From Phocoena phocoena (lineage: Eukaryota; Chordata; Mammalia; Artiodactyla; Phocoenidae): 64,000 nt of DNA. The notes beneath the pieces are model-generated. The model was not told the origin of the DNA, made no database searches, and worked only from the letters and a program-made list of their open reading frames with translations. Position 1 is the stretch's first letter; every line of letters begins with the position of its first letter. Made by a program: the position numbers and the translations under genes. The stretch is taken from the NCBI RefSeq assembly GCF_963924675.1, contig NC_089222.1, positions 137,728,281 through 137,792,280 on the forward strand, given 5' to 3'. Below are positions 11,746 through 23,727 of the stretch, piece after piece.

Positions 11746-12419
11746 GTTCTCAAGCCCAGGGCTGAGAAGTTTAAACAGGAAAACACTGCAAGGGCTGCTG
11801 CCGCGTGGTGCCGGGTGGGAGACAGCTTCTGAGGCCACCCCGCCCAGCGGGCTTCCTGCTGAAACAGCTCCTCCCAGAGCCTCGGCACAGAGCAGGTGGC
11901 TGGCTCCTGCCTCTCAAGGGGTGGTGAGGTGTTTTAAAGCAGAACAAGCCTTATTTTCTAGCATTTGTGTTATGCCCAGTTAAATGTAGAAGTAGAAGTA
12001 GCTGGATTCATCGAGATGGTTGATGAAGACTGTAATTAAAAGCTTTGAACAACAACCTGGGAGACCAGACAGAATCTGGCCTTTGGAATTAAATTGAGGT
12101 AAGACAGTGCCTTCTGCCAGGTACGATTTGCAGTTTAGTAGGACACACAAACCCGTGAACATGGAAAAGTAACACCATCAAAGAAGAGTCCACCCATTCT
12201 ACACTAAGGGGCAACTGGACGTTGTGAGAATCACTACGTAGTATCTTACCATGCTTACATGTTTTGTTAAGTTGTATAGTCGTCATTCCAGAAGCTGAAT
12301 TCCATCATCTGCAATTGGACTTCGTGCTGTCTCTGAAGTTGAGTGAAGAGACCCCCTTCAACCTTTTTTCAGGATGGTTATGAGGACCCGGCAGTGAGAA
12401 ATCTCAGTTGTGGTTAGAA
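11746..12419. other. Intergenic, nothing recognised
   Basis: A moderately GC-rich stretch at 11750-11930 has open frames on both strands but no conserved motif or splice signal. Confidence 0.45.
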
Positions 12420-12625
12420 GCCAGCAAAGCAACTTTACTTAACAGGGGTCCTGTCTCTGGTGTGTGCACAGAATCATCCAGAGAGCTTGCTAACTTGCAG
12501 AAGGCTTAGCCTCCGCCCCAGAAAGTCTGAATCAGTAAGTGGGGTGACATTCGGGAATCTGCCTGTGTAATAAGTTATCTTTGATGCTAGTGCTTTCTGG
12601 ACCACTCTTGGAGAAACACTAGTTT
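12420..12625. mobile_element. MER5A-like hAT fragment
   Basis: CAGAATCATCCAGAGAGCTTG, CCTCCGCCCCAGA and TCTGAATCAG match the MER5A pattern. Confidence 0.6.
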
Positions 12626-12804
12626 GCAGAGCCACGAGTTCACAGAGATGATGGCTTGGATGGAAATGAGGAAACCCGCAAGGCGGAGGCTTGTCTGCTT
12701 ACTTCTCATCCTATACAAGTAGCTCTTTCCAAGTGGTCCTGCATCTAAATCAATAAGCCTACCTTTAAGCCAAGGCAGAAATGGACTTTAAAATTGGATC
12801 TAGG

Positions 12805-13018
12805 GAGCTTCCCTGGTGGCGCAGTGGTTGAGAGTCCGCCTGCCGATGCAGGGGACATGGGTTCGTGCCCCGGTCCGGGAAGATCCCACATGCCGCGGAG
12901 TGGCTGGGCCCGTGAGCCATGGCCGCTGAGCCTGCGCGTCCGGAGCCTGTGCTCCGCAACGGGAGAGGCCACGACAGTGAGAGGCCCGCGTAAAGCAAAA
13001 AAAAAAAAAAAAAAAAAA
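12805..13018 (+). mobile_element. CHR-type SINE, ~210-base form
   Basis: Near-consensus with 20-base A-tail; ATTGGATCTAGG is duplicated on both sides. Confidence 0.95.
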
Positions 13019-13029
13019 TTGGATCTAGG

Positions 13030-13615
13030 AAGAGTATGGCTGTTCCTCAAAGAGTTTAAAATATAATTACCCTATGATCCAGCAATTCTGCTAAAAACGA
13101 AAAGCAGGGGTCACAGAGATATTTGCACACTCATGTATGTGGCAGCATTATCCACAATAGCCAAGAGGTGGAAATAACCTGAATGTACGTCAATGGATGA
13201 ATGGATAAACATATGTGGTGTAGACATACGGTGGAACATTATTGAGCCTTAAAAAGGAATGAAATTCGGACACGTGCTACAACATGGGTAAACCTTGAGG
13301 ACATGATGCTAAGCGAAATAAATCAGTCACAAAAGGACAGATATGATTCCACTTACATGAGGTGCCTGAATAATCAGATTCATAGAGACAGGAAATAGAG
13401 TGGTGGTGGCCAGGGTCTGGGGGAGAAAGGACTGAGTTAGTGTTTCATGGGTACAGAATTTCAGTTTGGGATGAGGAGAAAGTTCTGGAGGTGGATGGTG
13501 GTGACGGGGGCACAACAATGGGAATGTAATGTCACTGAATTGTACACTCAAGGGTTAAAATGATAAAGTTTATGTTTTGTATATAACACCACAATAAAGT
13601 TTTAAACCCAAAAAA
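13030..13615 (+). mobile_element. Old L1 3' end, sense
   Basis: CCCTATGATCCAGCAATTC, ATAGCCAAGAGGTGG and a 3' end near ACAATAAAGTTTTAAA are typical L1 ORF2/3' end motifs. Confidence 0.8.
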
Positions 13616-13792
13616 TACTGTGAATTTAAAGTGAGAGTAGGGGAGACAGCCAGGGCTCCCCCTTATCTGGTGAACAAGTGTCTGTGCCATCCTGAGTTTT
13701 CCCCCCAGAGTCAACCAGAAGCAGATGGGAGGTAGAATACTAAGGAGAAACTCGCCCTTCAATGTTTCAGCTTTAGAAAAAGAAGTTGCTTG

Positions 13793-13996
13793 GGCTTCCC
13801 GGGTGGCGCAGTGGTTGAGAGTCCGCTGCCGATGCAGGGGACACGGGTTCGTGCCCCGGTCCGGGAAGATCCCACATGCCGTGGAGCGGCTGGGCCCGTG
13901 AGCCATGGCCGCTGAGCCTGCGCGTCCGGAGCCTGTGCTCCGCAACGGGAGAGGCCACAGCGGTGAGAGGCCCGCGTACCGCAAAAAAAAAAAAAA
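13793..13996 (+). mobile_element. CHR-type SINE, ~210-base form
   Basis: Near-consensus copy; AGAAGTTGCTT is repeated on both sides. Confidence 0.95.
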
Positions 13997-14142
13997 GAAA
14001 GAGAAGTTGCTTAACATTTTACCCTAAATTGAAATTGTAATTATGACTCTTGGGGCCTGATGGGATTTTCTGTCCTCCTGAAGGCCTCAGCTACCTCTCC
14101 TGTCTCCTCCAACCACTTGGGGTTTCTTATCTCCAGCATTTC

Positions 14143-14524
14143 TTTTTTTTTTTTTTAATATAAATCTATTTATTTATTTATTTTTGGCTGCTTTGGGTCT
14201 TCGTTGCTGCGTGCGGGCTTTCTCTAGTTGCGGCAAGCAGGGGCTACTCTTTGTGGCAGTGCAGGGGCTTCTCATTGCAGTGGCTTCTCGTTGCAGAGCA
14301 CAAGCTCTAGGCACGCGGGCTCCAGTAGCCATGGCACACGGGCTCAGGAGTTGTGGCTCACAGGCTCTAGAGGGAAGGCTCAGTAGTTGTGGCACATGGG
14401 CTTAGTTGTGGCGCACGGGCTTAGTTGCTCCGTGGCATGTGGGATCTTCCTGGACCAGGGCCCGAACCCGTGTTCCCTGCATTGGCAGGCGGATTCTTAA
14501 CTACTGCGCCACCAGGGAAGTCCC
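14143..14524 (-). mobile_element. CHR-type SINE, long form
   Basis: T-run, TTGGCTGCTTTGGGTCTTCG and head CCACCAGGGAAGTCC; CTCC(A/T)GCATTTCT duplicates. Confidence 0.93.
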
Positions 14525-15424
14525 TCTCCTGCATTTCTTACATATGTTGTTTCATCCACTTGATACTATTTTCTCCTTCTCTTTCACCTGGCGAAGTCCT
14601 ACTCAAGTCGTTTGTTGGTTTATTTAACAAATATATGGGAGCCCGTCTTCGAGATCCAAACTCCCTGGCCTTGCTTCTTTCTACACCTCACAGCGAGGCA
14701 CTTTCCCAGTGTGGCCCTATGAAAGCACTGAATAACGTAGTAGCCCATCACTGGTCCAAGGTAAGCGCCCTTTTGTGGAAAAGACAGAGCCTATATCTTC
14801 AGTTCCTTCGGTGTCTGACATCGATGAGCAGCCAGCAAATAGCTAAATGAAAAACATAAATGTTGATTTATCTGCCCAAGGTGGTGCTGGAAGGAAGAAG
14901 AAAGGGGAGTAAAACAAAGTTTGAATGAATGGATTTGTAGGACTAGGCAGTGTGGGCTCAGGGAACAGTGGGTTTTCCCCCAATCTTGGCCTCTCCGTCA
15001 CTCTAAGAATCCCCTCCCTGAGACTCATGTGGTTTCCCTGGCGACCACTTGGGACATGTGAGGTGTTCTGCTTGGCGTGCTTTCCCCACTCTGTCCTGCT
15101 GTTCCCAGCACTGCCTGATTACATAGCCCAACCCATCTGAAGCATCTGTGAGAACCACCCATTCTGTCTTCACCTGGCTTCTCCTTAATTCTTACTGGAC
15201 CCTTTGATAACCAAACACTTCCGTACTGTATGGAGAGGGCACACTTGATTCTGTGCACTAACCATACTGCTCAGAGAGCTTTGTGTTGTACTAAAGATAC
15301 TATGGTAACTAATAAGCACTTGATTGTATATTGTCCCATGTTTTCCTTCCAATTATTTTGTTTGTTTCTGAATCTAAGCCAGCCTATCAATCTAAATTCC
15401 CTCAGGAAAAACACAAGCTGTTTG
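14525..15424. other. Intergenic, nothing recognised
   Basis: Unique-looking sequence; no exon-like frame with splice sites. Confidence 0.45.
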
Positions 15425-15784
15425 GGGACTTCCCTGGTGGCGCAGTGGTTAAGCATCCACCTGCCAATGCAGGGGACACGGGTTCGAGCCCTGGTCCAGG
15501 AAGATTCCACATCCTGCGAAGCAACTAAGCCCGTGCGCCACAACTACTGAGCCTGCTCTCTAGAGCCCGCAAGCCACGGCTACTGAGCCCCGCACACCAC
15601 AACTACTGAAGCCTGCGCACCTAGAGCCCATGCTCCACAACAAGAAAAGTCACTGCAATGAGAAGCCCACACACCGCAACGAAAAGTAGCCCCTGCTCGC
15701 CGCAACTAAAGAAAGCCCACCACGTGCAGCAACGAAGACCCAATGCAGCCAAAAATAAATAAATTTATTTAAAAAAAAAAAAAG
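15425..15784 (+). mobile_element. CHR-type SINE, long form
   Basis: Complete, with A-rich tail; ACAAGCTGTTT/ACAAGTTGTTT flank it. Confidence 0.94.
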
Positions 15785-15904
15785 ACAAGTTGTTTAATAT
15801 GATTGGGGGCAGGGGGTGGAGCTCGTGGCCAAATGAAGAGTATGATTGGCCTAAAGGCAAGAAAATTCAATCAGAAGTTGATATGTACACATCAGTATAG
15901 TTTT

Positions 15905-16115
15905 TTTTGTTTTTGTTTTTTTTTGCAGTATGCGGGTCTCTCACTGTTGTGGCCTCTCCCGTTGCGGAGCACAGGCTCCGGACGCGCAGGCTCAGCAGCC
16001 ATGGCTCACGGGCCCAGCCGCTCCGCGGCATGTGGGATCTTCCCGGACCGGGGCATGAACCCGTGTCTCCTGTATCGACAGGCGGACTCTCAACCACTGT
16101 GCCACCAGGGAGGCC
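15905..16115 (-). mobile_element. CHR-type SINE, ~210-base form
   Basis: Inverted near-consensus copy; CAGTATAGTTTTTTT stands on both sides. Confidence 0.94.
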
Positions 16116-16828
16116 CAGTATAGTTTTTTTGACATCAATATCTATCTATCTATCTATTTATGACCAGTTATGAGATAGATGAAATCTCACTACCAATAAC
16201 AACAACAATAAAAAAATAGGAAAAAAAATATTTATAAGACCTCCTTGAAGACAACACTACCAAAGCAGAAAAGACTTGGAGCTAAAGGGAAGGTTTACTA
16301 GGTCTTGAAGAGGAAAATTCAACATCATAAAGTTGTAAATTTTAACTTACAGCATAAATTCTAAGTTAAAGAGTAATGAAGAGAACTAACCTCAGATCTT
16401 TATATTATAAAGCTAAAATAATTGGTACCAGTGCAGGAATGGACAAGAGGTCAATAGAACAAAATGAAAGTCTATCAATGGACCCAAACACATAGAAAAG
16501 TTTAGCATATAATAAAGGTGGTACTTCAAATCCATAGGGGGAAAGATAGGTGTCTTATTCAATAAACGGTGTTGGGATAACTGGGTACCCAACAGGGGGA
16601 AAATAAGTTGAATTCATATCTCACATCTTTCACCAAAATAAATTCCAAACAAATCAAAGATTGAAACCATGAAGAAACCATGAAAATGCTAGAAAAATTG
16701 AGGAAAAGATATTTATATAAGCCAAAAATGGAGATGAAATTTCTTAGATGAACATAAATTCCAAAAGTCTAAGAGAAAGTTCTATAATTTTGACTATATA
16801 AATTTTCTTTTTAAAATTCTGCACAACA

Positions 16829-17041
16829 GGGGCTTCCCTGGTGGTGCAGTGGTTGAGAGTCCGCCTGCCGATGCAGGGGACACGGGTTCGTGGCCCGGTC
16901 TGGGAAGATCCCACATGCCGCGGAGCGGCTGGGCCCGTGAGCCATGGCCGCTGAGCCTGCGCATCCGGAGCCTGTGCCCCGCAACGGGAGAGGCCACAAC
17001 AGTGAGAGGCCCGCGTACCGCAAAAAAAAAAGAAAAAAAAT
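16829..17041 (+). mobile_element. CHR-type SINE, ~210-base form
   Basis: Inserted in L1; TTCTGCACAACA is duplicated on both sides. Confidence 0.95.
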
Positions 17042-17194
17042 TCTGCACAACAAAAGTCATCATAAGCAAAGTAAAAGACGAACGGCAAAAACAGAAAAAT
17101 ATTTCAGAAGTATTACAAAGGGCTAATTTCTTCAGTACTGGGAGAACTATCAAAAGAAACCATAGAAAATTGGGCAAAAGATATAAACAGGGAG

Positions 17195-17255
17195 TACACA
17201 CACACACACTGACACACACACACACAATACACACACACACACACACACACACACA
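17195..17255. repeat. (CA)n microsatellite
   Basis: Interrupted CA run with single T/G changes. Confidence 0.95.
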
Positions 17256-17769
17256 ATTGGCTTTTACAAATGTAAAAAGACACCCAAACTTACAATATGA
17301 GAAAAAACAATTGCTCTGAGATATTAGTCACTCACCATTTCAGGAATATCAGTGAAAGGGGGAAAACAGCCTCCCCACTTCCATTGCTACAGAGTATACA
17401 TTGGTACAAGCCCTGTGGAGAAAATGGGGCAATTTCTACCAAAAGTAAAAATGGATGTATTTTTGACCTCACAATTCTACTTCCAGGAATTTATCAGATG
17501 TATATGCATATGTGCAAAATGACTTATGTACAAGTTATTCATTGTAAATATTGTTAATAGCAAAAAGTTTGGAGACAACCTCAGTGTCCACCAGTAAGAG
17601 ACTGACTACACGAATCGCAATACATCAATGTAATGAAATGTTATGAAGCTGTAGAACAATGTGATGAAGATTTTCATGTACAACTACGGAAGTCTCTCTG
17701 AGATATATTCCATGTAAAAGTCGAGATGTGTAACTGTGTAGGTTTGTGAAAGCAACCAGTTTTCACGTT

Positions 17770-18112
17770 GTTTTTTTTTCTTTTTTTAATTTATTTTTAT
17801 TTATTTATTTTTGGATGCACTGGGTCTTTGTTGCTGCGCGCGAGCTTTCTCCAGTTGGGCTGAGCGGGGACTACTCTTCCTTGTGGTGCGCGGGCTTCTC
17901 ATCGCGGTGGCTTCTCTTGTTGCGGATCCCGGGCTCTAGGCGGGCAGGCTTCAGTAGTTGTGGCACGTGGGCTCAGTAGTTGTGGCTCGCGGGCCCTAGA
18001 GCGCAGGCTCAGTAGCTCTGCAGCATGTGGGATCTTCCTGGACCAGGGCTCGAACCCGTGTCCCCTGCATTGGCAGGCGGATTCTTAACCGCTGTGCCAC
18101 CAGGGAAATCCC
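17770..18112 (-). mobile_element. CHR-type SINE, long form
   Basis: Inverted; TTCACGTTGTTTTT duplicates on both sides. Confidence 0.94.
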
Positions 18113-18194
18113 TTCACGTTGTTTTTGATTTAGATCAATCGGTTAGAGATTTTATTTTCTTCAGATATTCTAACTCTTGTATGGAATTTAAAAA

Positions 18195-18660
18195 TTTATC
18201 TTTTCTTGTCTTAGTTTGGGGTGCTAAAATAAAAATACCATAGATTGGGTGGCTTAAACAACAAACTTTTATTTCTCACAGTTCTGTAATAGGGAAGTGT
18301 AAAGTCAAAGCACCTTGGGAATTCCCTGGCGGTCCAGTGGTTAGTGCTCCACCCTCTGTCTGCCGAGGGCCTGGGTTCAATCCCTGGTCAGGGAACAAAG
18401 ATCAGGCTGCACAGTGCGGCCAAAAAACAAAACAAACAAAAAGCACCTTCCTGGTTCTACCTGCTGTGTCCTAACAGAAGGGTTGAGGGATCTCTGCAAG
18501 GTCTCTTTTATAAGGACTATAATCGAATTCATGAGGGATCCACCCTCTTGACCTAATCACCCTCCCAAAGGCCCCACCTCCAAATACCATGATATTGGTG
18601 GTTAGGATGTCAACATATGAATTTGGGGGGAGACAAACATTTAGTAAACAGCACTCCCCA
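18195..18660 (-). mobile_element. MaLR (MLT1-type) LTR, antisense
   Basis: AAAATACCATAGATTGGGTGG, TTCTCACAGTTCTG, CCCCACCTCCAAATACCAT and ACATATGAATTTGGGG occur in the order of an inverted MLT1-type LTR. A short SINE splits it. Confidence 0.7.
18317..18442 (+). mobile_element. CHR-type SINE, short form
   Basis: GGAATTCCCTGGCGGTCCAG to GTGCGGCCAAAAAAC; AGCACCTT duplicates. Confidence 0.92.
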
Positions 18661-19046
18661 AAGAACGTAGTTTTTACCATAAAAAAATCACATCAAACTC
18701 AGCTTTGACATTTTTAAAGTTAAAGATTTCCAAGTCAGCTTGAGTTTCTCTAACACAAGCACCAGAGGTGAGCAACAGAGCATTTACTTTCCTGAAAAAG
18801 CCCCTTTTATACCGACCCGGTTTAAGTTTAGCCTGTACATGTTTGCCTCACATTTCTTCCATATGAGTAAGCCTTGAGAATGTAGAACTCCACAGTACGC
18901 TCAATTGTGTTAAAAAAAGATTAGGAGTGGGGAGGCAAGAATTTGTACGTACAGGTAAGTGTTTGCTTGTACATGAATAGACTACTGTCCATTCCTGTTG
19001 CTGTTCTAACAAATTACCACAATTTAGTGTCTTAAAAACTGCAGAA

Positions 19047-19257
19047 GGGGCTTCCCTGGTGGCGCAGTGGTTGGGAGTCCGCCTGCCGATGCAGGGGACA
19101 CGGGTTCGTGCCCCGGTCCGGGAAGATCCCACATGCCGCGGAGTGGCTAGGCCCGTGAGCCATGGCCGCTGAGCCTGCGCGTCCGGAGCCTGTGCTCTGT
19201 AACGGGAGAGGCCACAACAGTGAGAGGCCCGCATACCGCAAAAAAAAAAAAAAAAAA
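19047..19257 (+). mobile_element. CHR-type SINE, ~210-base form
   Basis: Near-consensus; AAACTGCAGAAGGGG stands on both sides. Confidence 0.95.
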
Positions 19258-19267
19258 ACTGCAGAAG

Positions 19268-19600
19268 GGGGCTTCCCTGGTGGCGTAGTGGTTAAGAGTC
19301 CGCCTGCCAATGCAGGGGACACGGGTTCGAGCCCTGGTCCGGGAAGATCCCACATGCTGCGGAACAACTAAGCCCATGCATCACAACTACTGAGCCTGCG
19401 CTCTAGAGCCCGCGAGCCACAACTACTGAGCCCGCGTGCCACAACTATCGAAGCCCACGTACCTAGAGCCCGTGCTCCACAACAAGAGAAGCCACCGCGA
19501 TGAGAAACCCGCGCACCACAATGAAGAGTAGTCCCCGCTCACTGCAACTAGAGAAAGCGCATGCACAGCAATGAAGACCCAAAGCAGCCAAAAAAAACCC
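19268..19600 (+). mobile_element. CHR-type SINE, long form
   Basis: Starts directly after the 3' duplicate of the preceding SINE, so the two are arranged in tandem. Confidence 0.93.
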
Positions 19601-19975
19601 CAGCAGAAATGTATTCTCTTCGAGTTTGGAGGCCAGATGTCCAAAATGAACTGAAACCAAGGTGTCTGCAGGGGCTCGTGCTCCCTGTAAATTCTGGGGG
19701 CCCTAGCAGGGAGTTTCCTTGCCTTTTCCAGCTTCTGGAGCTGCATTCCCTGCATCCTTTGCTCATGGCCTTTCTCCACTTTCAAGACCATCCACACAGC
19801 ATCTTCAAGTCTCTGGAGAGATGCTTCAATGGCCAAGTAGTCTCCTGTGACCAAATCTCCCTCTGCCTCGGTCTTACAAAGACACTTGTGATCGCATCTA
19901 GGGCCCACCCGGATATTCCAGGCTAATCTCATTTCAAAATCAACATTGCCGAACATCACATAGTTAACAAGTGAA

Positions 19976-20690
19976 TACGTTGGATTTAGGCCCAGACAGA
20001 CACTACACTACATTATTAAATTAAAAAAAAATTTTTTTTTTGCCAAGTGCTAGTTGAGACTCACCAAATTGATTTCACAACTCACTAATGGGCTACAACT
20101 TATTGAATAAACAGCCAAGAGACTGTAGATTCCACAAGAGTGGAATCCTCTATTTTGCTCATCACTGCATTCTTGGAGCCCTCACTATGATAGACACAAA
20201 TTAGGTTCTCAACAAACAGTTGATGAAAGAGCTTCTCACATAATAATACAATCTGAAAGCTGGAGGAAACTGAGAAACTACCCAGTCCAGAGGATGGCAA
20301 ATGGTATTAACTAGCACTCTTACTTAGGTGTTTCACACGTCGTTTACCCTGTGGACAAAGAATGTCATCTGCCATATCAGTAAAGAAAGGATGTTGTGGC
20401 CATCAAGCCATCACCCACTGTACACACTGAGGGGATTCAGGATGGAGAATAATAGGATACTGGCACTAGAGAGTTAAGTGTACATCAAAGTGGTGATTTC
20501 AATAAGCCCAGACTCTTGCCTCTCCCCATAGCTAGAAAAGCACTAAATTCACTAACTGGAGATGTCTGGTTTTCTTTAATTAACAGTAATCTTTTGATGC
20601 TCCGACTACCTGGGTTTTTTGCAAAAACCCCTATATATCCTGGCTCCCCCCTTACATCTTCAGAACAGTCCCTCAGAGCTAACGAGAGAG
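19976..20690. other. Intergenic, nothing recognised
   Basis: The part near 20130-20230 resembles a worn old repeat, but no family is clear. Confidence 0.4.
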
Positions 20691-20900
20691 CTTCCCTTGT
20701 GGCACAGTGGTTGAGAGTCCGCCTGCCGATGCAGGGGACATGGGTTTGTGCCCCGGTCCAGGAAGATCCCACGTGCTGCGGAGCAGCTGGGCCCGTGAGC
20801 CATGGCCACTGAGCCTGTGAGTCCGGTGCCTGTGCTCTGCAACGGGAGAGACCACAACAGTGAGAGGTCCGCATACCCCAAAAAGAAAAAAAAAAAAAAA
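20691..20900 (+). mobile_element. CHR-type SINE, ~210-base form
   Basis: GAGCTAACGAGAG is duplicated on both sides. Confidence 0.94.
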
Positions 20901-21577
20901 GAGCTAACGAGAGGCTGTCTCCTCGGCTTAAGTCCTCGGTATGTCCACCGAATAAAACATAATTCTCAACCTTTAGGTTGTGCTTTTTTTTTTTTTTTTT
21001 CAGTTGAGAATCCAGTGGTCAGTAGTAAGGGTGGCAACAGAACACAGGCTTTTTTTTTTTTTTTTTAACATTTCCTCATTCATTTATTCAAAAATATTTG
21101 AGAACCTAAAAACCTCAAATTGAAATAATTAGATAAAACAAAAATGCAAGTTGCAGAGGAACTAGACTTCCATATTGTAAATAGTATTAGGTTGGCCAAA
21201 AAGTTCCTTTGGTTTTTAAAATAAAAGACATATTTTTCACTTTCACCAAGAACTTTATTGAACAGTATATTCACTGTTTTGTTCCACTACCTTCTGCCAT
21301 TTTTCAGGCAACTTCATAATTCCATCTTCCCAAAGATTTTTATCTTTTTGAGCAAAGAACTATTCCAGATACCTTTTACAGTCTTCCAGGGAATGGAAAT
21401 TTTTTCCATTAAGAGAATTTTGTAAAGACCGAAATAAATGGAAATCCAAAGGTGCAATGTCTGGTGAATATGGCGGATGAATCAGAACTTCCCAGCCAAG
21501 CGGTAACAGTTTTTGCCTGGTCATCAAAGAAACATGTGGCCTTGCGTTATCCTGATGGAAGACTATGCTTTTTCTTT

Positions 21578-21898
21578 TTTTTTGATAATGGCTTTTTTTT
21601 TTTTTTTTTTTTTGGCTGTGTTGGGTCTTCACTGCTGTGCGCAGGCTTTCTCTAGTTGCAGTGAGTGGGGGCCACTCTTCATTGCGATGCACGGGCTTCT
21701 CATTGTAGTGGCTTCTCTTGTTGCGGAGCACGGGCTCTAGGAACGTGGGCTTCAGTAGTTGTGGCACACGGGCTCAGTAGTTGTGGCACACGGGCTTAGT
21801 TGCTCTGTGGCATGTGGGATCTTCCCGGACTGGGGCTTGAACCCATGTCCCTGGCATTGGCAGGCAGATTCTTAACCACTGTACCACCAGGGAAGTCC
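21578..21898 (-). mobile_element. CHR-type SINE, long form, inside mariner
   Basis: The A-tail (as T-run) is at the left and the tRNA-like head CCACCAGGGAAGTCC at the right. The mariner motif ACTATGC(A/T)TTTTCT is duplicated on both sides, showing insertion after the mariner. Confidence 0.92.
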
Positions 21899-22671
21899 AC
21901 TATGCATTTTCTGTTAACTAATTCCAGACTTTTCGTTAAGTGCTGCTTTCAGTTGGTCTAACTGGTAATAGTACGTGTTGGAATTAATCGTTTGGTTTTC
22001 TGGAAGGAGCTCATAATAGAGGACTCCCTTCCAATCCCACCGTATACACAATATCATCTTCTTTGGATGGAGACCGGCCTTTGGTGTGATTGGTGGTGGT
22101 TCATTTCACTTGCCCCACGATCTCTTCTGTTCCACACTATTGTACAGTAACCACTTTTCATCACCCGTCACAATTTGTCGTAAAAACAGAACATCTTTGT
22201 TACATTTCAGTAGAGAATTGCATGCAGAAATATGGAAATACGGTCAAGAAGGGTTTTTTTGCTTAACTTATGTGGAACCCAAACATCAAAGTGATTAACA
22301 TAACCAAGGTAGTGCAAATGACTTTCAGCGCTTGATTTGGGTATTTTGAGTATGTTGGCTATCTCCCGTGTGGTATAACGCTGATTGTTCTCAGTGAATG
22401 TCTCGATTTGATCACTATCAATTTCAACTGGTCTACCCGACCAAGCAGCACGGTCCAGTGAGAAATCTCCAGCATGAAACTTCGCAAACAACTTTTGACA
22501 TGTTCAATCGGTCACAGCACCTTCTCCATACACCACACAAATCTTTTTTGGTATTTCAGTTGTGTTTTTACGTTTTTTGAAATAATAAAGCATAATATGC
22601 CAAAAATGTTGCTTTTTTTTATCTTCAATATTAAAATGGCTACACAAAAATTCACCAATTTTGATGTTTTG

Positions 22672-22884
22672 TTTTTGTTTTTGTTTTTTTTTGCGGTACA
22701 CGGGCCTCTCACTGACGCGGCCTCTCCCGTCGCGGAGCACAGGCTCTGGAAGCGCAGGCCCAGCAGCCATGGCTCACGGGCCCAGCCGCTCCGCGGCATG
22801 TGGGATCTTCCCGGACCGGGGCACGAACCCGCGTCCCCTTCATTGGCAGGAAGACTCCCAACCACTGCGCCACCAGGGAAGCCC
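22672..22884 (-). mobile_element. CHR-type SINE, ~210-base form, inside mariner
   Basis: A near-consensus copy beginning with T-rich tail and GCGGTACACGGGCC and ending CCACCAGGGAAGCCC. It interrupts the 5' part of the mariner transposase. Confidence 0.93.
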
Positions 22885-23274
22885 AATGTTGTTTTTTTTT
22901 TAAGTGCACGCTGACATGACAGCTATCACTATGCAATCTAACAAAATTGTTTCAAATGAAGTTAAGGACAACTAAGTGCTACTAGAGCCATCTTACAGAA
23001 AAAAACCAAAGGAACTCTTTGGCCAACCCAATATTTAGCATATAGTAAATCTGAAGTAATGTACGCCAAATTGTTTATATGTTCTGGTAAAGGTATTGGG
23101 GTAAATTTTATGTTTTATATTTCTGTACTATTTGAATTTTTACAAAGAAAATGTATTTCTTTTACAATTATAAAAACGCAGTGAATATTTTTAAAAACCT
23201 TTTAACTTTCTTTAACCACAGTATCTGACAGCCCTTGACTTATTCATTTCTTTCTTTCTCCCTTCCTTTCTTCC

Positions 23275-23382
23275 TTTCTTTTTTTTGCCACGCCTCTTGG
23301 CATGCGGAATCTTAGTCCCCTGACCAGGGATGTAATCCCTGCCCCCTGCCGTCTTAACCACTGGACCACGAGGGAAGTCCCA
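23275..23382 (-). mobile_element. CHR-type SINE, short form, worn
   Basis: CTTGGCATGCGGAATCTTAG to CCACGAGGGAAGTCCC; (CTTT)n-like tail at left. Confidence 0.85.
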
Positions 23383-23727
23383 ACGTATTCATTTCTATAT
23401 ACTACTAACTTAGCCCAAGGCCCAGCTCAAAGTCGATACTGAATAAATGTGCACGAGCAAAAGAACTCAATAAGTTGCAATATGAGAAAGGACTCTTTTT
23501 ATCAGAATGATAATTTTCAAGGTACATCCCAAAAGTACAGTCTTCATTTCATTAATAAGGTTTCAAATCACGTTGACACTGGTGGGCATGTGATGGCGTT
23601 CTTCAGTGTAATTCACGTCCAGCCTGGTCAAGCACCTCAAGTGCACATTTTTGGGTCACCAACGCCCATGGCACCCGGCTTCAAACTTGGGGCCCTCAAG
23701 CTGCAAAAGGAAAATCAAAAAGGAGTA
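23383..23727. other. Intergenic, nothing recognised
   Basis: An open frame of 100 codons (23449-23751) has no conserved feature and runs into the LTR; I regard it as chance. Confidence 0.4.

Larger units (their letters stand above)
16130..17745 (+). mobile_element. Old L1, ORF2 and 3' part, sense
   Basis: GCAGGAATGGACAAGAGGTC, ATCCAAACAAATCAAAG-like and later GATGTATATGCATATG-like regions follow L1 order. Many stops. It contains a younger SINE and a CA microsatellite. Confidence 0.75.
18980..19975 (-). mobile_element. MaLR-like LTR, antisense, split by two SINEs
   Basis: TAACAAATTACCACAATTTAG at the left resumes after the SINEs as GGAGGCCAGATGTCC and CCTTTTCCAGCTTCTGGAG. These are familiar MaLR-like segments; the exact family is uncertain. 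Confidence 0.55.
21187..23031 (-). mobile_element. mariner DNA transposon, complete ends, transposase broken
   Basis: Terminal inverted repeats of about 30 bases (left TTAGGTTGGCCAAAAAG, right the complement of TTGGGTTGGCCAAAG) are flanked by TA target duplications. Without two SINE insertions the length is about 1.3 kb, normal for mariner. The minus strand has transposase remains: a helix-turn-helix part (RYTTREIANILKIPKSS, 22491-22207) and a catalytic part (HQDNARPH and SPDIAPLDFHLF, about 21550-21360). Frame breaks and SINEs make it inactive. The family resembles those of cetartiodactyls. Confidence 0.93.

Noticed and set aside
21360..21767. Transposase-like gene on the minus strand
   Set aside because: Half of the frame is SINE sequence and only a C-terminal transposase piece remains; it belongs to the inactive mariner.
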